This document shows, in pieces, positions 1-8,641 of a DNA stretch of 64,000 nucleotides (the stretch's first letter is position 1; each line of letters starts with the position of its first letter). Source of the stretch: Pseudomonas sp. BN102 (lineage in GTDB: Bacteria; Pseudomonadota; Gammaproteobacteria; Pseudomonadales; Pseudomonadaceae); assembly GCF_029871245.1 (NCBI RefSeq), contig NZ_SSON01000040.1:48999-112998 (forward strand). Direction: 5' to 3'. A model generated the notes under the pieces. That model was not told where the DNA came from and did no database searches. It saw nothing but the letters and a program-made list of their open reading frames with translations. The position numbers were made by a program, and so were the translations under genes.

Positions 1-27
1 AGTTAATTCACGCTACTTGGACTTCAA

Positions 28-1452
28 ATGACCGTCAATCCGATTAATGACACCCTATCATTGCTCAGAAATGCGCTGGACTCGGGCCAGGGATCCAAAT
101 ACAAGCGTCTGGCCGATGCAATGGAAAAACAGATTCGCAGCGGCCGCCTGGAGGCCGGCAGCAAGCTGCCGCCCCATCGAATCCTCGCCGATCGCCTGGG
201 CGTCACCACCGGTACGGTCAGCCGCGCCTATGCCGAACTGGAGTACCTGGGGCTGGTGATCGCCAGGGTGGGCGACGGTACTTTCGTGCTTCACCGCGAG
301 CTCGCCCACAAGAGGGATGGGGGCTTTCGCAACGCTACGGAAGAGACGGCCGGACATCTCGACATGAGCCGCAACATGCATATTCCGGGGCAGGAAACTG
401 CCTTCCTCGCCAGGAGCCTGATGCAGTTGGCCGGCGAACCACAGTGATTGCACGAACTGATGGTCTACAGCCCGGAACAGGGGTTGCCGCGCCACCGCCA
501 GAATGGCGCCCACTGGCTGGCCAACGGCAAGTTCCAGCCACGGACGGAGCAGGTGCTGTGCACCAACGGTGGCCAGCACGGTTTGCTCTGTACGCTGATG
601 GCGCTGCTGCGACCCGGCGATACCGTCGTCACCGAGCAACTCACCTATCCCGGCCTGATCAGTGCCGCGCGCATGCTGGGCATCCGGCTGCTGGGGGTGG
701 AAATGGACGAAGAAGGCCTGATACCGGCGGCCCTGGACGATCTTTGTCGGCACAACCGGGTGAGCGCCCTCTATTGCACCCCTACCCTACAGAACCCCAC
801 GACGGCGGTGATGTCGCCTACGCGACGAGAAGCAATTGCCGAACTATGTCGGGAACATAACCTACTTGTTATCGAGGACGAGGCCCACGCTGTTCTACTG
901 GAGGACCGACCGCTGCCGTTGAGCCACTGCGCGCCAGAGCGCAGCATCCTGATCAGCGGCATGAGCAAGGCGGTAGCGGCGGGTCTGCGCGTGGGCTACC
1001 TACACGCTCCGGCGGCGCTGGTGGGACGGCTGGCGGCGGCCCTGCGCGGGTCCTGCTGGATGGCTACGCCGCTGGCGATGGAATTGGCCAGTGACTGGAT
1101 AGAAAGCGGCATCACGGAGCAGTTGCTGCACCAGCAGATCAGCGAGATAGAACGGCGCAAGGCACTGGTGCAGGGGCTGCTGGAGGGACTGAACTACCGG
1201 ACGCACCCACAGAGCCCGCATTTTTGGATCGAAGTACCAGAGCCCTGGCGCGCCTCCGATGTGGAGGCAGAGCTGAAATCGAAGGACTACCTGATCTCAA
1301 CGGCTGAAGCTTTCGCCGTGGGCCGGGCGACGGTGCCCCAGTTCGTGCGAGCCAGCGTCAGCAATTCATCCCATGATGACGGGTTGCTGGTGGAGGGCTT
1401 CCGGGCACTCGCCGCTGCCCTGCGACAGGAGGTTGGAGCGGTACAGGAGTGA
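28..1452 (+). pseudogene. MocR/PdxR-type GntR regulator with aminotransferase-like domain, broken by in-frame TGA
   Basis: The first 139 codons encode a GntR-type winged helix (residues about 20-85, with a typical RLGVTTGTVSRAYAELE recognition helix). The same frame continues after a TGA at 445-447 into a fold-type I aminotransferase-like domain of about 334 residues, which contains the PLP-lysine region SGMSKAVAAGLRVGYLH. MocR proteins need both parts, with the catalytic-like domain sensing a ligand. A single base change (probably TGG to TGA) would explain the break, since no frame change is needed. A TTG directly after the stop could restart translation, but a MocR protein without its DNA-binding domain is unlikely to regulate. 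The 5' end starts 28 bases into the window, so upstream context is missing. Family call confident; loss of function inferred. Confidence 0.8.
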
Positions 1453-1496
1453 TCGGATTGCATTTCCGGCGAAGACTATCGCGAGTAAATCGCTAA

Positions 1497-1844
1497 CGTT
1501 CCTTCGACGACTTCATCGAACCCGCCCGCCACGCCCTACGCCAGCGCGCGCTATGCCGCCGGCCTGCACCACAAGGTACTGCCGGCGCGGTGCGCGGGAT
1601 TTTCGAATCCATGGTCCAGCTGTCCGACCATGGCGAACTGATAGACAAGTTCATTGCCCTGCCCTTCTCCAGGATGTTCATGTACGGCGAGCTGAACGCA
1701 TCGCTGTCGTACCTGGCCTACATCCAGAGCCAGGGGGTGCAGTTGGCGGAGTTCCGCAGCTGCGGGCATTTCCCCATGTACTCCAACCCCACCGCCATGT
1801 GGGAGCGCATCGCCTATCTGCACCGCCTCTGCCCCACCGACTGA
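1497..1844 (+). pseudogene. Alpha/beta-hydrolase C-terminal remnant
   Basis: An open stretch from just after a TAA at 1494 to a stop at 1842-1844 has no credible start and reads like the last third of an alpha/beta-hydrolase. A cap-like region is followed by FRSCGHFPMYSNPTAMWERI, where GHFPM carries the catalytic histidine typical of the fold. The nucleophile elbow (GxSxG) and the acid residue are absent. The 84-residue piece starting ATG 1590 has no evident ribosome binding site. It follows the broken MocR gene, so the 0-1.9 kb region appears to be decaying. It could be annotated as a small hypothetical protein, but a truncated hydrolase is the better reading. Confidence 0.6.
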
Positions 1845-1973
1845 TGACCCCGGCCGCCACGCGGCCCACCAGATCCTTTCATTGCTGACGGACTCTCCCC
1901 GTGGACACCCTCGACCCCTGGCCTACACTCGATCGAGTTCGTCGCCAGCCACGCACCGCAGAGGGGACATTTG

Positions 1974-2492
1974 ATGATCAACGTTCGCACGGCCACGATG
2001 CTTGCCCATTACAAGCAGTGGGTCGATCAACGGCTCTTCGAGAGCCTGGTTTCATTGCCACCCGACGAAGTCGGCAAGGAACGCCAGACCCTATGCAAAA
2101 GCATCATCGGCACGCTGAATCACATCTATGTGGTCGATTGCATCTGGCAGGCTCACCTGACGCACAAGGAGCACGGTTACAAGACGCGACTGGAAGTGCC
2201 GCACCCTGAACTGGACGAACTCCAGGCTGCTCAGTTGGCCATCGATGAGTGGTTCATGTCATGGAGTGCCCAGCAGACGGACGAGTCGCTGAATGAGCCA
2301 ATTGAATTCGCATTCGTGTCGGGAGATCGCAGCGTCATGACGGCAGGCGCCATGCTGATGCATGTCGTCAACCATGCGTCCTATCACCGTGGGTGCGTGA
2401 TCCAGATGTATATCGAGATTCCAGCCAAGCCGCCAATCACCGACCTTCCCGTGTTCCTGAGGGAATCTTTCCCCACGTACACGACAGGCTAG
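1974..2492 (+). CDS. DinB-family putative metal-dependent protein
   Basis: 172 residues, starting at ATG 1974 with GAGGGGA a few bases upstream; a TTG at 1971 is the alternative start. The protein has the DinB/YfiT-like four-helix bundle length and its conserved histidines: one near residue 45 (TLNHIYVVD) and two in HVVNHASYHRG near residue 125. These normally bind a divalent metal. Members include thiol-dependent transferases and many proteins of unknown function, so no reaction is assigned. Its stop codon shares the tetranucleotide CTAG (2489-2492) with the stop of the convergent LysR gene, so the two genes end on the same bases. Confidence 0.8.
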   Translation: MINVRTATMLAHYKQWVDQRLFESLVSLPPDEVGKERQTLCKSIIGTLNHIYVVDCIWQAHLTHKEHGYKTRLEVPHPELDELQAAQLAIDEWFMSWSAQQTDESLNEPIEFAFVSGDRSVMTAGAMLMHVVNHASYHRGCVIQMYIEIPAKPPITDLPVFLRESFPTYTTG

Positions 2493-3406
2493 AAGGAAGG
2501 TTCCGGCGCGGACATATGCTCCACGATCCTTTCGCGCAGCCAGCGTTCGGCAGGATCGTTGTCCGTCCCACCACTCCACACCATGGACAGCTCAGACGTG
2601 ACGATGGGGAATGGAGGGTCATCGGCGCGCAGGCCACAGCCTTCGATCAACGCCGCGGCGGCGTAGTCGGGAACCGTAGCGAGCATTTCGGTACCCGCGA
2701 GGATCGCGCGCAGACCACTGAACTGAGGTACTGCCAGCACGACCCGACGTGTCCTGCCGACCCTGGCCAGGTCATTGTCGATATTCCCGCTCAGGTCACC
2801 TGAGAACGACACGAGCGCATGGGGACGCTCGCAGTACTCATCCAGCGTCAGTGCTCCGGGACGGTTGTCGCCGCGCAGGATCTTGCAGCGCAGGTTACGC
2901 AATCTCTTACGCTTGGCATTCGCCGGCAATTCCGTGGTGTAGCTGATGCCAACCGATATCTCCCCGGATCCGAGCATCGGCGACATCAGCAGGAAATTCA
3001 CCCGGCGTACGACGACTATTATCTCAGGCGCTTCCTGGCGGATCTGGTGGAGCAGCGGAGGAAACAGCCCGAACTCGACATCGTCCGACAGGCCGATCCG
3101 GAACGTGCCGTGGTAGGTCGCCGGGTTGAACTCCTTGGCCCTGCTGACTGCGCTGGAGATCGTGTCCAGGGCGGGTTGCAGCTCTTCGAGTATCTCCAGG
3201 GCCCTCTTGGTGGGCTCAAAAGTACGACCGCTCCGGACCAGCAACGGATCGTCGAACAGGTCGCGCAAGCGCGCCAGCGCTGCGCTGACTGCCGGTTGGC
3301 CGAGGAAGAGCTTTTCCGATGCACGAGTCAGGTTCTTCTCGAACATCAGGGTTTCGAAGACCACTAACAGATTCATGTCTACACGACGCAGATCATTGCG
3401 GTTCAT
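2489..3406 (-). CDS. LysR-family transcriptional regulator (NodD-like branch)
   Basis: 305 residues. The N-terminal winged helix-turn-helix (residues about 9-68) contains NLTRASEKLFLGQPAVSAALARLRDLF, and a LysR substrate-binding domain follows. It is strikingly similar throughout to the regulator at 57423-58349: shared SGEISVGISYTTELPANAK-type stretch, RPHALVSFSGDL, and TVPDYAA. The two are paralogues or were acquired separately from one family. It is convergent with the DinB gene and has no obvious divergent partner; the DUF1801 gene lies upstream on the same strand with a 130-base gap. Inducer and targets are unknown. Confidence 0.88.
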   Translation of the reverse strand: MNRNDLRRVDMNLLVVFETLMFEKNLTRASEKLFLGQPAVSAALARLRDLFDDPLLVRSGRTFEPTKRALEILEELQPALDTISSAVSRAKEFNPATYHGTFRIGLSDDVEFGLFPPLLHQIRQEAPEIIVVVRRVNFLLMSPMLGSGEISVGISYTTELPANAKRKRLRNLRCKILRGDNRPGALTLDEYCERPHALVSFSGDLSGNIDNDLARVGRTRRVVLAVPQFSGLRAILAGTEMLATVPDYAAAALIEGCGLRADDPPFPIVTSELSMVWSGGTDNDPAERWLRERIVEHMSAPEPSF

Positions 3407-3536
3407 CTGGGCCTCCCGCCGGTTGTAGCTGCCTTGAATACAGCGGCCTGACTCCGTCGATCGTCATTGTCCGCTGTCGCCGAGGCCGGATCAGCGCTTC
3501 GGAGAACACGTCCTTTCGCCTGCTCCCCGGTGCCGA

Positions 3537-3974
3537 TCAAGCGCTCCTGGTTTTCCGAGAACGGGCGACGCGAGCGGCCCCATTGAGCGCCACTGCGGCA
3601 CGAATGAGCGCCTGCAATCCCTTTTCATCGATCCTGTCGCCCTCATGGAAATCGATGGCACGCCGGGTGTTGCCGTCGAGGCTGGAATTGAAGAGGCAAG
3701 ATGGGTCCTCCAACGAAGCCCCCTTGGCGAACGTCATCTTCACGACACTCTTGTACGTCTCACCGGTGCAAAGGATTCCGTCGTGCGACCACACGGGAAC
3801 CCCTCTCCACTTCCACTCCTCGGCCACTTCGGGGTCAACCTCTTTGATGAGCGCTCGGAGCCGGGCAAGCATCTCACCCCGCCAATCGCCCAGCTCCCTG
3901 ATCCGCTCATCGATCAGCCGCGAGGCAGAACCGCCCTCCTCCGCTGCCTTTGAGCCGATATTCTCCTTCGTCAT
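3537..3974 (-). CDS. DUF1801 domain protein
   Basis: 145 residues matching the DUF1801 (YdhG-like) fold. It has an N-terminal helical region with DERIRELGDWRGEMLARLRALI, then VDPEVAEEWKWRGVPVWSHDGILC and the KMTFAKGASLEDPSCLFN segment typical of this family. DUF1801 proteins are small cytoplasmic proteins without an established activity; some are linked to iron-sulfur or frataxin-like folds. No signal peptide or membrane segment is seen. It stands alone between the LysR gene and a gene-poor stretch. Confidence 0.75.
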   Translation of the reverse strand: MTKENIGSKAAEEGGSASRLIDERIRELGDWRGEMLARLRALIKEVDPEVAEEWKWRGVPVWSHDGILCTGETYKSVVKMTFAKGASLEDPSCLFNSSLDGNTRRAIDFHEGDRIDEKGLQALIRAAVALNGAARVARSRKTRSA

Positions 3975-4397
3975 GATGGCGGCGTCCTCTTCCTGGTGGT
4001 TGTCGTTCGTCCGACGCCTGAGTATCGCTCACTGACGATTTCCCGCCAGGCAAAATGAACGAGAGGCCGATTGCTGCCTTTCGTCATAGCTTTCGACCCG
4101 AACCGGCGTCAGCGCATCTGTTTCCCCGCAAAATCTCCGTTGAACTGGCAAGCGTCAAACCCGACCAAACCACACCTCTAGGTGCAGCTGAACACGTACC
4201 GAGCGCGGTACAAGGCCAAGCCGGCGCTCTTCTAGGCCGGCCGTCGATCCACTGGGTGGCGCGCTCGAATAGTTTCTGCGCGACAGCATTCACGCAATCT
4301 GCTGCTACCAAAACGGCGCAGCCCCCGCCAAGTCCCATATACGGATGCAATCCGGGACACCGTGTTCCCGGATCGCATCCTGGCTATTTGGCAGACC
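3975..4397. other. Intergenic stretch with no recognisable gene
   Basis: About 420 bases between the DUF1801 gene and the end of the ABC transporter operon. Short open frames exist on both strands, but none has a plausible start site, ribosome binding site or recognisable protein pattern. I see no tRNA, clear terminator or repeat here. Confidence 0.5.
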
Positions 4398-5264
4398 TCA
4401 GCGCTGCATTCCCCAGCGCTTGACGGTGATCCGCTCCAGGCTGGCGAACACCAGGTTCTCCACCAGCAGGCCGATCAGGATCACCGCAGCGAGGCCGGCG
4501 AACACCTTGTCGGTGTAGAGCTCGTTGCGGTTCTGGAAGATGTACCAGCCCAGGCCGCCCTTGCCGCTGGTGGCACCGAACACCAGCTCGGCGGCGATCA
4601 GCGTGCGCCAGGCGAACGCCCAGCCGATCTTCAGCCCGGCGAGGATCGACGGCAGCGCCGCCGGGATCAGGATGAACAGCACGAAGCGCAGGCCCTTGAG
4701 GCCGTAGTTGCGCCCGGCCATGCGCTGAGTCTCGGATACCCCGAGAAAGCCGGCGTAGGTGTTCAGCGCCAGGGCCCAGAGCACCGAATGGATCAGCACG
4801 AAGATCAGGCTGCTCTCGCCCAGGCCGAACCACAGCAGCGCCAGCGGCAGCAGGGCGATGGCCGGCAGCGGATTGAACATGGCGGTCAGGCTGGACAGCA
4901 GGTCGCGGCCGAGCTGGGTCGACACCGCCAGGGTGGTCAGCAGGAAGGCCAGGCCGATGCCGGCCAGGTAACCCTTGACCAGCACCGCCAGGGAAATCGC
5001 CACCTTCTCCAGCAGCTCGCCGCTGGCGACGCCCTCGACGAAGGCGCGGGCGGTCTGCAGGAAGCCCGGCAGCAACAGGTCGTTGGCCTGGTAACGGGCG
5101 ACCAGCTCCCAGGCCAGGGCCAGCAGCAGCAGGATCAGCGACTTGCGCAGCCAGCCCTGTTGCCAAAGGCGCTGGGCCACGGGCAGCTCGCGCTCCAGGG
5201 GCAGGTCGTCCAAGGGGGCGAGGACGATTTCGTATTCCTCGCGGTGTACACCGGAAGCAGTCAT
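4398..5264 (-). CDS. ABC transporter permease, taurine/nitrate/sulfonate type
   Basis: 288 residues. A short cytoplasmic N-terminus precedes a first membrane helix (LILLLLALAWELVARY, residues about 42-57), and about five more helices follow. A BPD_transp_1 coupling loop around residues 190-210 contains a conserved GLKIGWAFAWRTLIAAEL stretch, typical of TauC/SsuC permeases. It is the last gene of a four-gene run: dioxygenase, binding protein, ATPase, permease. The inner-membrane channel would import a small sulfonate or similar anion. Substrate is inferred from the TauD-like neighbour only. Confidence 0.87.
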   Translation of the reverse strand: MTASGVHREEYEIVLAPLDDLPLERELPVAQRLWQQGWLRKSLILLLLALAWELVARYQANDLLLPGFLQTARAFVEGVASGELLEKVAISLAVLVKGYLAGIGLAFLLTTLAVSTQLGRDLLSSLTAMFNPLPAIALLPLALLWFGLGESSLIFVLIHSVLWALALNTYAGFLGVSETQRMAGRNYGLKGLRFVLFILIPAALPSILAGLKIGWAFAWRTLIAAELVFGATSGKGGLGWYIFQNRNELYTDKVFAGLAAVILIGLLVENLVFASLERITVKRWGMQR

Positions 5265-5279
5265 GGCAAGGGTCTCGCT

Positions 5280-6140
5280 TCAATAGGCAATGCGGATGTC
5301 CTGGAAGCCCAGGTCGCTGGGCAGCGGCCCGCCGTCCTGGTCGAACAGCAGCCGGTGGATGCGCTGGGCGGCGTTCTGGAAGGCCACGCCGCCGAGGCTG
5401 TGCAGGTCGAACTGGTGGCTGTTGATCTCCGCCCGCACCCGCCCCGGATGGGGCGACAGCAGAAGGATGCGGTTGCCCACCACCAGCGCCTCCTCGATGG
5501 AATGGGTGACGAACAGCAGGGTGAAGCGCACCTCGTCCCACAGCTGCAGCAGCTCTTCCTGCATCTTGCGCCGGGTCAGGGCGTCCAGCGCGGCGAAGGG
5601 CTCGTCCATCAGCAGGATCTTCGGCTGCATGGCCAGAGCCCGGGCGATGGCCACCCGCGCCTTCATACCGCCGGACAGGGTGTGCGGATAGGCGTCGGCG
5701 AAGGCGGCCAGGCCGACCTTCTCCAGGTAGTGCAGCGCCCGTTCCTCGGCCTCGCGGCGCTTGAGCGTGCGCGAGGCCAGCAACGGGAACATCACGTTCT
5801 GCTTCACCGTCTTCCACGGCGGTAGCTGGTCGAACTCCTGGAACACCACGATGCGGTCGGGGCCAGGTTCGCGGACCGGCACGCCATCGAGGCGGATGCT
5901 GCCACCACGCGGGGCGATGAATCCGGCCACCGCCTTGAGCAGGGTGGACTTGCCGCAGCCGGACGGGCCGAGCAGGACGAAGCGGTCGGCCGGGTCGACC
6001 TCGAAACTCACCTCGTGGGTGGCGCGCACCACCCGCTGCGGGGTGCGGTATTCCAGGCTGACCGACTCCACCTGCAGCACCGGCCGCAGGTAGGTGTCAC
6101 GGGTTGTGCTGGCCAGGTGGCCTGGCAACGGGGCATTCAT
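5280..6140 (-). CDS. ABC transporter ATP-binding protein, taurine/sulfonate type
   Basis: 286 residues. Walker A is GPSGCGKSTLLKAVAG (about residue 58), the signature is LSGGMKARVAIARAL, and Walker B is ILLMDEPFAALDALTR, followed by the H-loop FVTHSIEEAL. This is the compact TauB/SsuB/NrtD class. The start ATG at 6140 follows an AAGGAAG ribosome site and lies just downstream of the binding-protein gene (stop 6145), so the genes are almost certainly co-transcribed. The C-terminal extension of about 45 residues is longer than a minimal TauB and has no function I recognise. Confidence 0.9.
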   Translation of the reverse strand: MNAPLPGHLASTTRDTYLRPVLQVESVSLEYRTPQRVVRATHEVSFEVDPADRFVLLGPSGCGKSTLLKAVAGFIAPRGGSIRLDGVPVREPGPDRIVVFQEFDQLPPWKTVKQNVMFPLLASRTLKRREAEERALHYLEKVGLAAFADAYPHTLSGGMKARVAIARALAMQPKILLMDEPFAALDALTRRKMQEELLQLWDEVRFTLLFVTHSIEEALVVGNRILLLSPHPGRVRAEINSHQFDLHSLGGVAFQNAAQRIHRLLFDQDGGPLPSDLGFQDIRIAY

Positions 6141-6144
6141 CGCA

Positions 6145-7191
6145 TCAGCTTCCTTGCAGCGGGTGTGCTTCGTCCTGGAAGAAGTAGTCCTGCCAGGACG
6201 CCGGCTTGTTCTTGATGGCGCCGACGCGATGGAGGAAATCCGCCAGCGGGTAGGTGTTGGTGGGGTTCACGCTGAACTGGATCTGCTCGCTGCCGATGAC
6301 CTTCAGCAGGTCCTCGCGGCTGATCTTGGCGCCGGTGACGCGGATGTAGGTGTCGGCGGCGGCGCCCTTGTCCTTCTGGGCGAACTCGGCGGCCTCGGCC
6401 AGCGCCGCGACGAAGGCCTTGTAGGTCTTGGGGTTCTCCTGGCGGAACTTCTCGGTGGAATAGAGCACGGTGGGCGAGTTCGGGCCGAGCAGCTCGTAGG
6501 TGTCGAGCACCACGTGCACGTCGGGGGTCTCCAGGGCCTGGTTCTGGAACGGCGGGTTGGAGAAGTGCCCGGTCAGTTCGGTGCCGCCGGACTTCAGCGC
6601 GGCGGTGGCGTCCGGGTGCGGCAGGGCCACGGTGTATTTGTCCAGGCGGGCGTATTCCTGGTCACCCCACTGCTTGGCAGCGGCGTACTGGAGGAAGCGC
6701 GATTGCACGGAAACCCCCACCGCCGGCACCGCGATGCGGTCCTTGTCACCGATGTCGGCGATGGTCCTGACCTTCGGGTTGTTGCTCACCAGGTAGTAGG
6801 GGAAGTTGCCCAGGGAAGCCACGCCCTTGACGTTCTGCCGGCCGTGGGTGCGGTCCCAGATGGTCAGCAGCGGGCCGATGCCGGCGCCGGCGATGTCGAT
6901 GGAACCGGCCAGCAGTGCATCGTTGACCGCCGCGCCACCGGACAGCTGGTTCCAATCCACCTTGATGTCGAGGCCCTCGGCCTTGCCGTGCTTCTCGATC
7001 AGTTGCTGGTCGCGCACCACGTTGAGCAGCAGGTAGACGACGCCGAACTGTTCGGCGATGCGGATCTGCCCCTCGGCCCGGGCCGCGTCGGGCACGGCCA
7101 GGCCGGCCGTCAGCAGGCTCAGGCCGAGTCCGAGTGTGCCGGCCAGGCGGCCGAACCTGGGAATGAAGGAAAAGCGTTTACCTAGAGACAT
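6145..7191 (-). CDS. ABC transporter substrate-binding protein, taurine/sulfonate type
   Basis: 348 residues from ATG 7191, chosen because GGAG lies nine bases upstream; an ATG 12 bases earlier lacks a site. An N-terminal Sec signal peptide ends near PDAARA, so the mature protein is periplasmic. The body has the SsuA/TauA/ThiY-like bilobed pattern: QFGVVYLLLNVVRDQQL, then GAGIGPLLTIWD and the NFPYYLVSNNPKVRTIADI domain hinge. It sits between the dioxygenase and ATPase genes and should deliver the operon's substrate to the permease. The ligand cannot be read from the sequence. Confidence 0.87.
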   Translation of the reverse strand: MSLGKRFSFIPRFGRLAGTLGLGLSLLTAGLAVPDAARAEGQIRIAEQFGVVYLLLNVVRDQQLIEKHGKAEGLDIKVDWNQLSGGAAVNDALLAGSIDIAGAGIGPLLTIWDRTHGRQNVKGVASLGNFPYYLVSNNPKVRTIADIGDKDRIAVPAVGVSVQSRFLQYAAAKQWGDQEYARLDKYTVALPHPDATAALKSGGTELTGHFSNPPFQNQALETPDVHVVLDTYELLGPNSPTVLYSTEKFRQENPKTYKAFVAALAEAAEFAQKDKGAAADTYIRVTGAKISREDLLKVIGSEQIQFSVNPTNTYPLADFLHRVGAIKNKPASWQDYFFQDEAHPLQGS

Positions 7192-7230
7192 AACGAGCTC
7201 CATACAGTCTTCAACGGAAGGGGGATCAGG

Positions 7231-8124
7231 TCAGAACGGGGCGTCGCCCTGGATGGTGGTGCGGTGCATGCGCCGGCGAAGGTGGTTGGGGCAGCCGGTG
7301 GCCAGGTGGATCACCGCCCGGTTATCCCAGAACACCAGGTCATGGGGCTGCCAGCGGTGCCGGTAGATGAACTCGGGGCGCGCACTGTGGGCGAACAGTT
7401 CGGCGAGGATCTGCCGGCTTTCGTCTGCGGGGATATCGAGGATGTGGGTGGTGAAGTTCTCGTTGACGAACACCCCCTTGCGGCCCGTCTCCGGGTGCGT
7501 GCGCACCACGGGGTGGACCACGGCCTTGACCTCGGCGAGCTGGGCGGCGGTGAGCTGCGGCCGCTGGATGCCCTGAAACACCTCGTCGGCATAACGCGCG
7601 GTATAGGAGTGGGCCGCGCGCTTTCCCTCGATGGCCTGGCGCAGGGTCTCCGGCAGCGTCTCGTAGGCCAGTTGCTGGCTGGCGAACAGGGTGTCGCCGC
7701 CCTCCTCCGGCAATTCCTGGGCGAGCAGCATCGACCCCAGACTCGGCAACTCCTTGTACGACAGGTCCGAATGCCAGAACTTGCCGGCATCGCCCAGGCC
7801 GACGGGGCGGCCGTTCTCGACGATGTTGGAAATGATGAAGATCTCGGGATGGTTCTCCAGCAGGAACTGCTTGAGCACATGAATCTGCAGCGGCCCGAAA
7901 CGGCGGCTGAAGGCGATCTGCTGTTCGGGGGTGATGCGCTGGTCACGGAACACCAGCACATGGTGGTCCAGGTGGGCGCGGTGGATACGGGCGAAATCCG
8001 CGCCGTTCAGCGGCCGGGCCAGGTCCAGGCCGACGATCTCGGCGCCCAGGGCGGCACCGGCAAAAGGCAGGATATCGAAGCGCTGCGGCTCGGCCGCGGC
8101 AACAGTCAGGGAAGCCACTGACAT
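7231..8124 (-). CDS. TauD/TfdA-family Fe(II)/2-oxoglutarate dioxygenase
   Basis: 297 residues from ATG 8124, which has GGAGAG six bases upstream; the in-frame ATG at 8142 is less likely. The iron ligands are visible: H and D in KFWHSDLSYKELPS (about residue 100) and the distal H in WDNRAVIHLATG (about residue 260). An arginine for 2-oxoglutarate follows (HLRRRMHRTTI). TauD-type enzymes hydroxylate a sulfonate or phenoxy substrate, which then breaks down with release of sulfite or another product. As the first gene of the importer operon it suggests import and oxidative release of sulfur (or a related moiety) during sulfate limitation. Related dioxygenases act on other carboxylates, so substrate is uncertain. 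Confidence 0.87.
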   Translation of the reverse strand: MSVASLTVAAAEPQRFDILPFAGAALGAEIVGLDLARPLNGADFARIHRAHLDHHVLVFRDQRITPEQQIAFSRRFGPLQIHVLKQFLLENHPEIFIISNIVENGRPVGLGDAGKFWHSDLSYKELPSLGSMLLAQELPEEGGDTLFASQQLAYETLPETLRQAIEGKRAAHSYTARYADEVFQGIQRPQLTAAQLAEVKAVVHPVVRTHPETGRKGVFVNENFTTHILDIPADESRQILAELFAHSARPEFIYRHRWQPHDLVFWDNRAVIHLATGCPNHLRRRMHRTTIQGDAPF

Positions 8125-8234
8125 AGGGAACTCTCCATACATACCGCGCTTGTGGCGCGCATCAATCAGGAACGGGCGTTATCTCCGCGATCGTTCATTC
8201 TTGCGGCGCGCCGATTGGTCGGCAGGTACGCATG

Positions 8235-8290
8235 GGATGCAACTGTATAGGTATAAGAAATTTAATTTAAATATCTTTTTTGAATATGTT
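8235..8290. promoter_or_regulatory. AT-rich block upstream of the TauD operon
   Basis: A strongly AT-rich island (runs such as AAATTTAATTTAAATATC) sits 110-165 bases upstream of the dioxygenase start in otherwise G+C-rich DNA. In sulfur-scavenging operons such blocks often hold CysB or LysR-family activator sites and the promoter. No exact operator can be named by eye. Confidence 0.35.
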
Positions 8291-8299
8291 TATGGCTTT

Positions 8300-8430
8300 C
8301 GCCCCGCCCCCTCCCGCGCGGGAACGGGCCCGCCAGCCGCCCCGCTCCACCAGGCTGTCGAACTCGCACTCGGGCCCCGGCGGCGATGCCCGGCAGGGTG
8401 CTCTTGCCGCAGCAGAACACCAGGCCGGCC
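8300..8430 (-). pseudogene. Possible ABC ATPase remnant (P-loop and C-terminal scraps)
   Basis: On the minus strand, one frame across about 8377-8425 reads LVFCCGKSTLPGIAAG, resembling a Walker A motif (GCGKSTLLxxIAG). A second frame immediately downstream reads CEFDSLVERGGWRARSR, resembling the HxxLLxxGGxYxxL ending of exporter-type ABC ATPases. The bulk of the domain between these pieces is missing and the frames differ. This would be a heavily deleted gene. Both matches are short and could be chance in high-G+C DNA. Confidence 0.3.
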
Positions 8431-8641
8431 CACTAACCCGTCTGGCGCCTGCATAGTCTGCCAAGGAGTTGGCGAAGACTGAGCGTGAGGCCAAGCAGAT
8501 GCTTGCCTCGTCTGGCGCGGTCGCTCTCCTGGCACGGGTGCGGGGCGAAGTGGAGGCACAGAGCGGAGCCATCTTGCGCAGCTGGCACCTGCCGCGCTCC
8601 CAAGAGGAGCCCTATGGAAGGACTCCTGATGGAGCAAACAA

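Noticed and set aside
445..447. TGA in the MocR gene as a selenocysteine codon
   Set aside because: MocR proteins are not selenoproteins, the position is between domains, and no SECIS-like hairpin follows; a nonsense mutation is simpler.
4362..5825. Long open frames on both strands over the ABC permease and ATPase genes
   Set aside because: Walker and signature motifs of the minus-strand genes explain the region; the others are low-complexity shadows.
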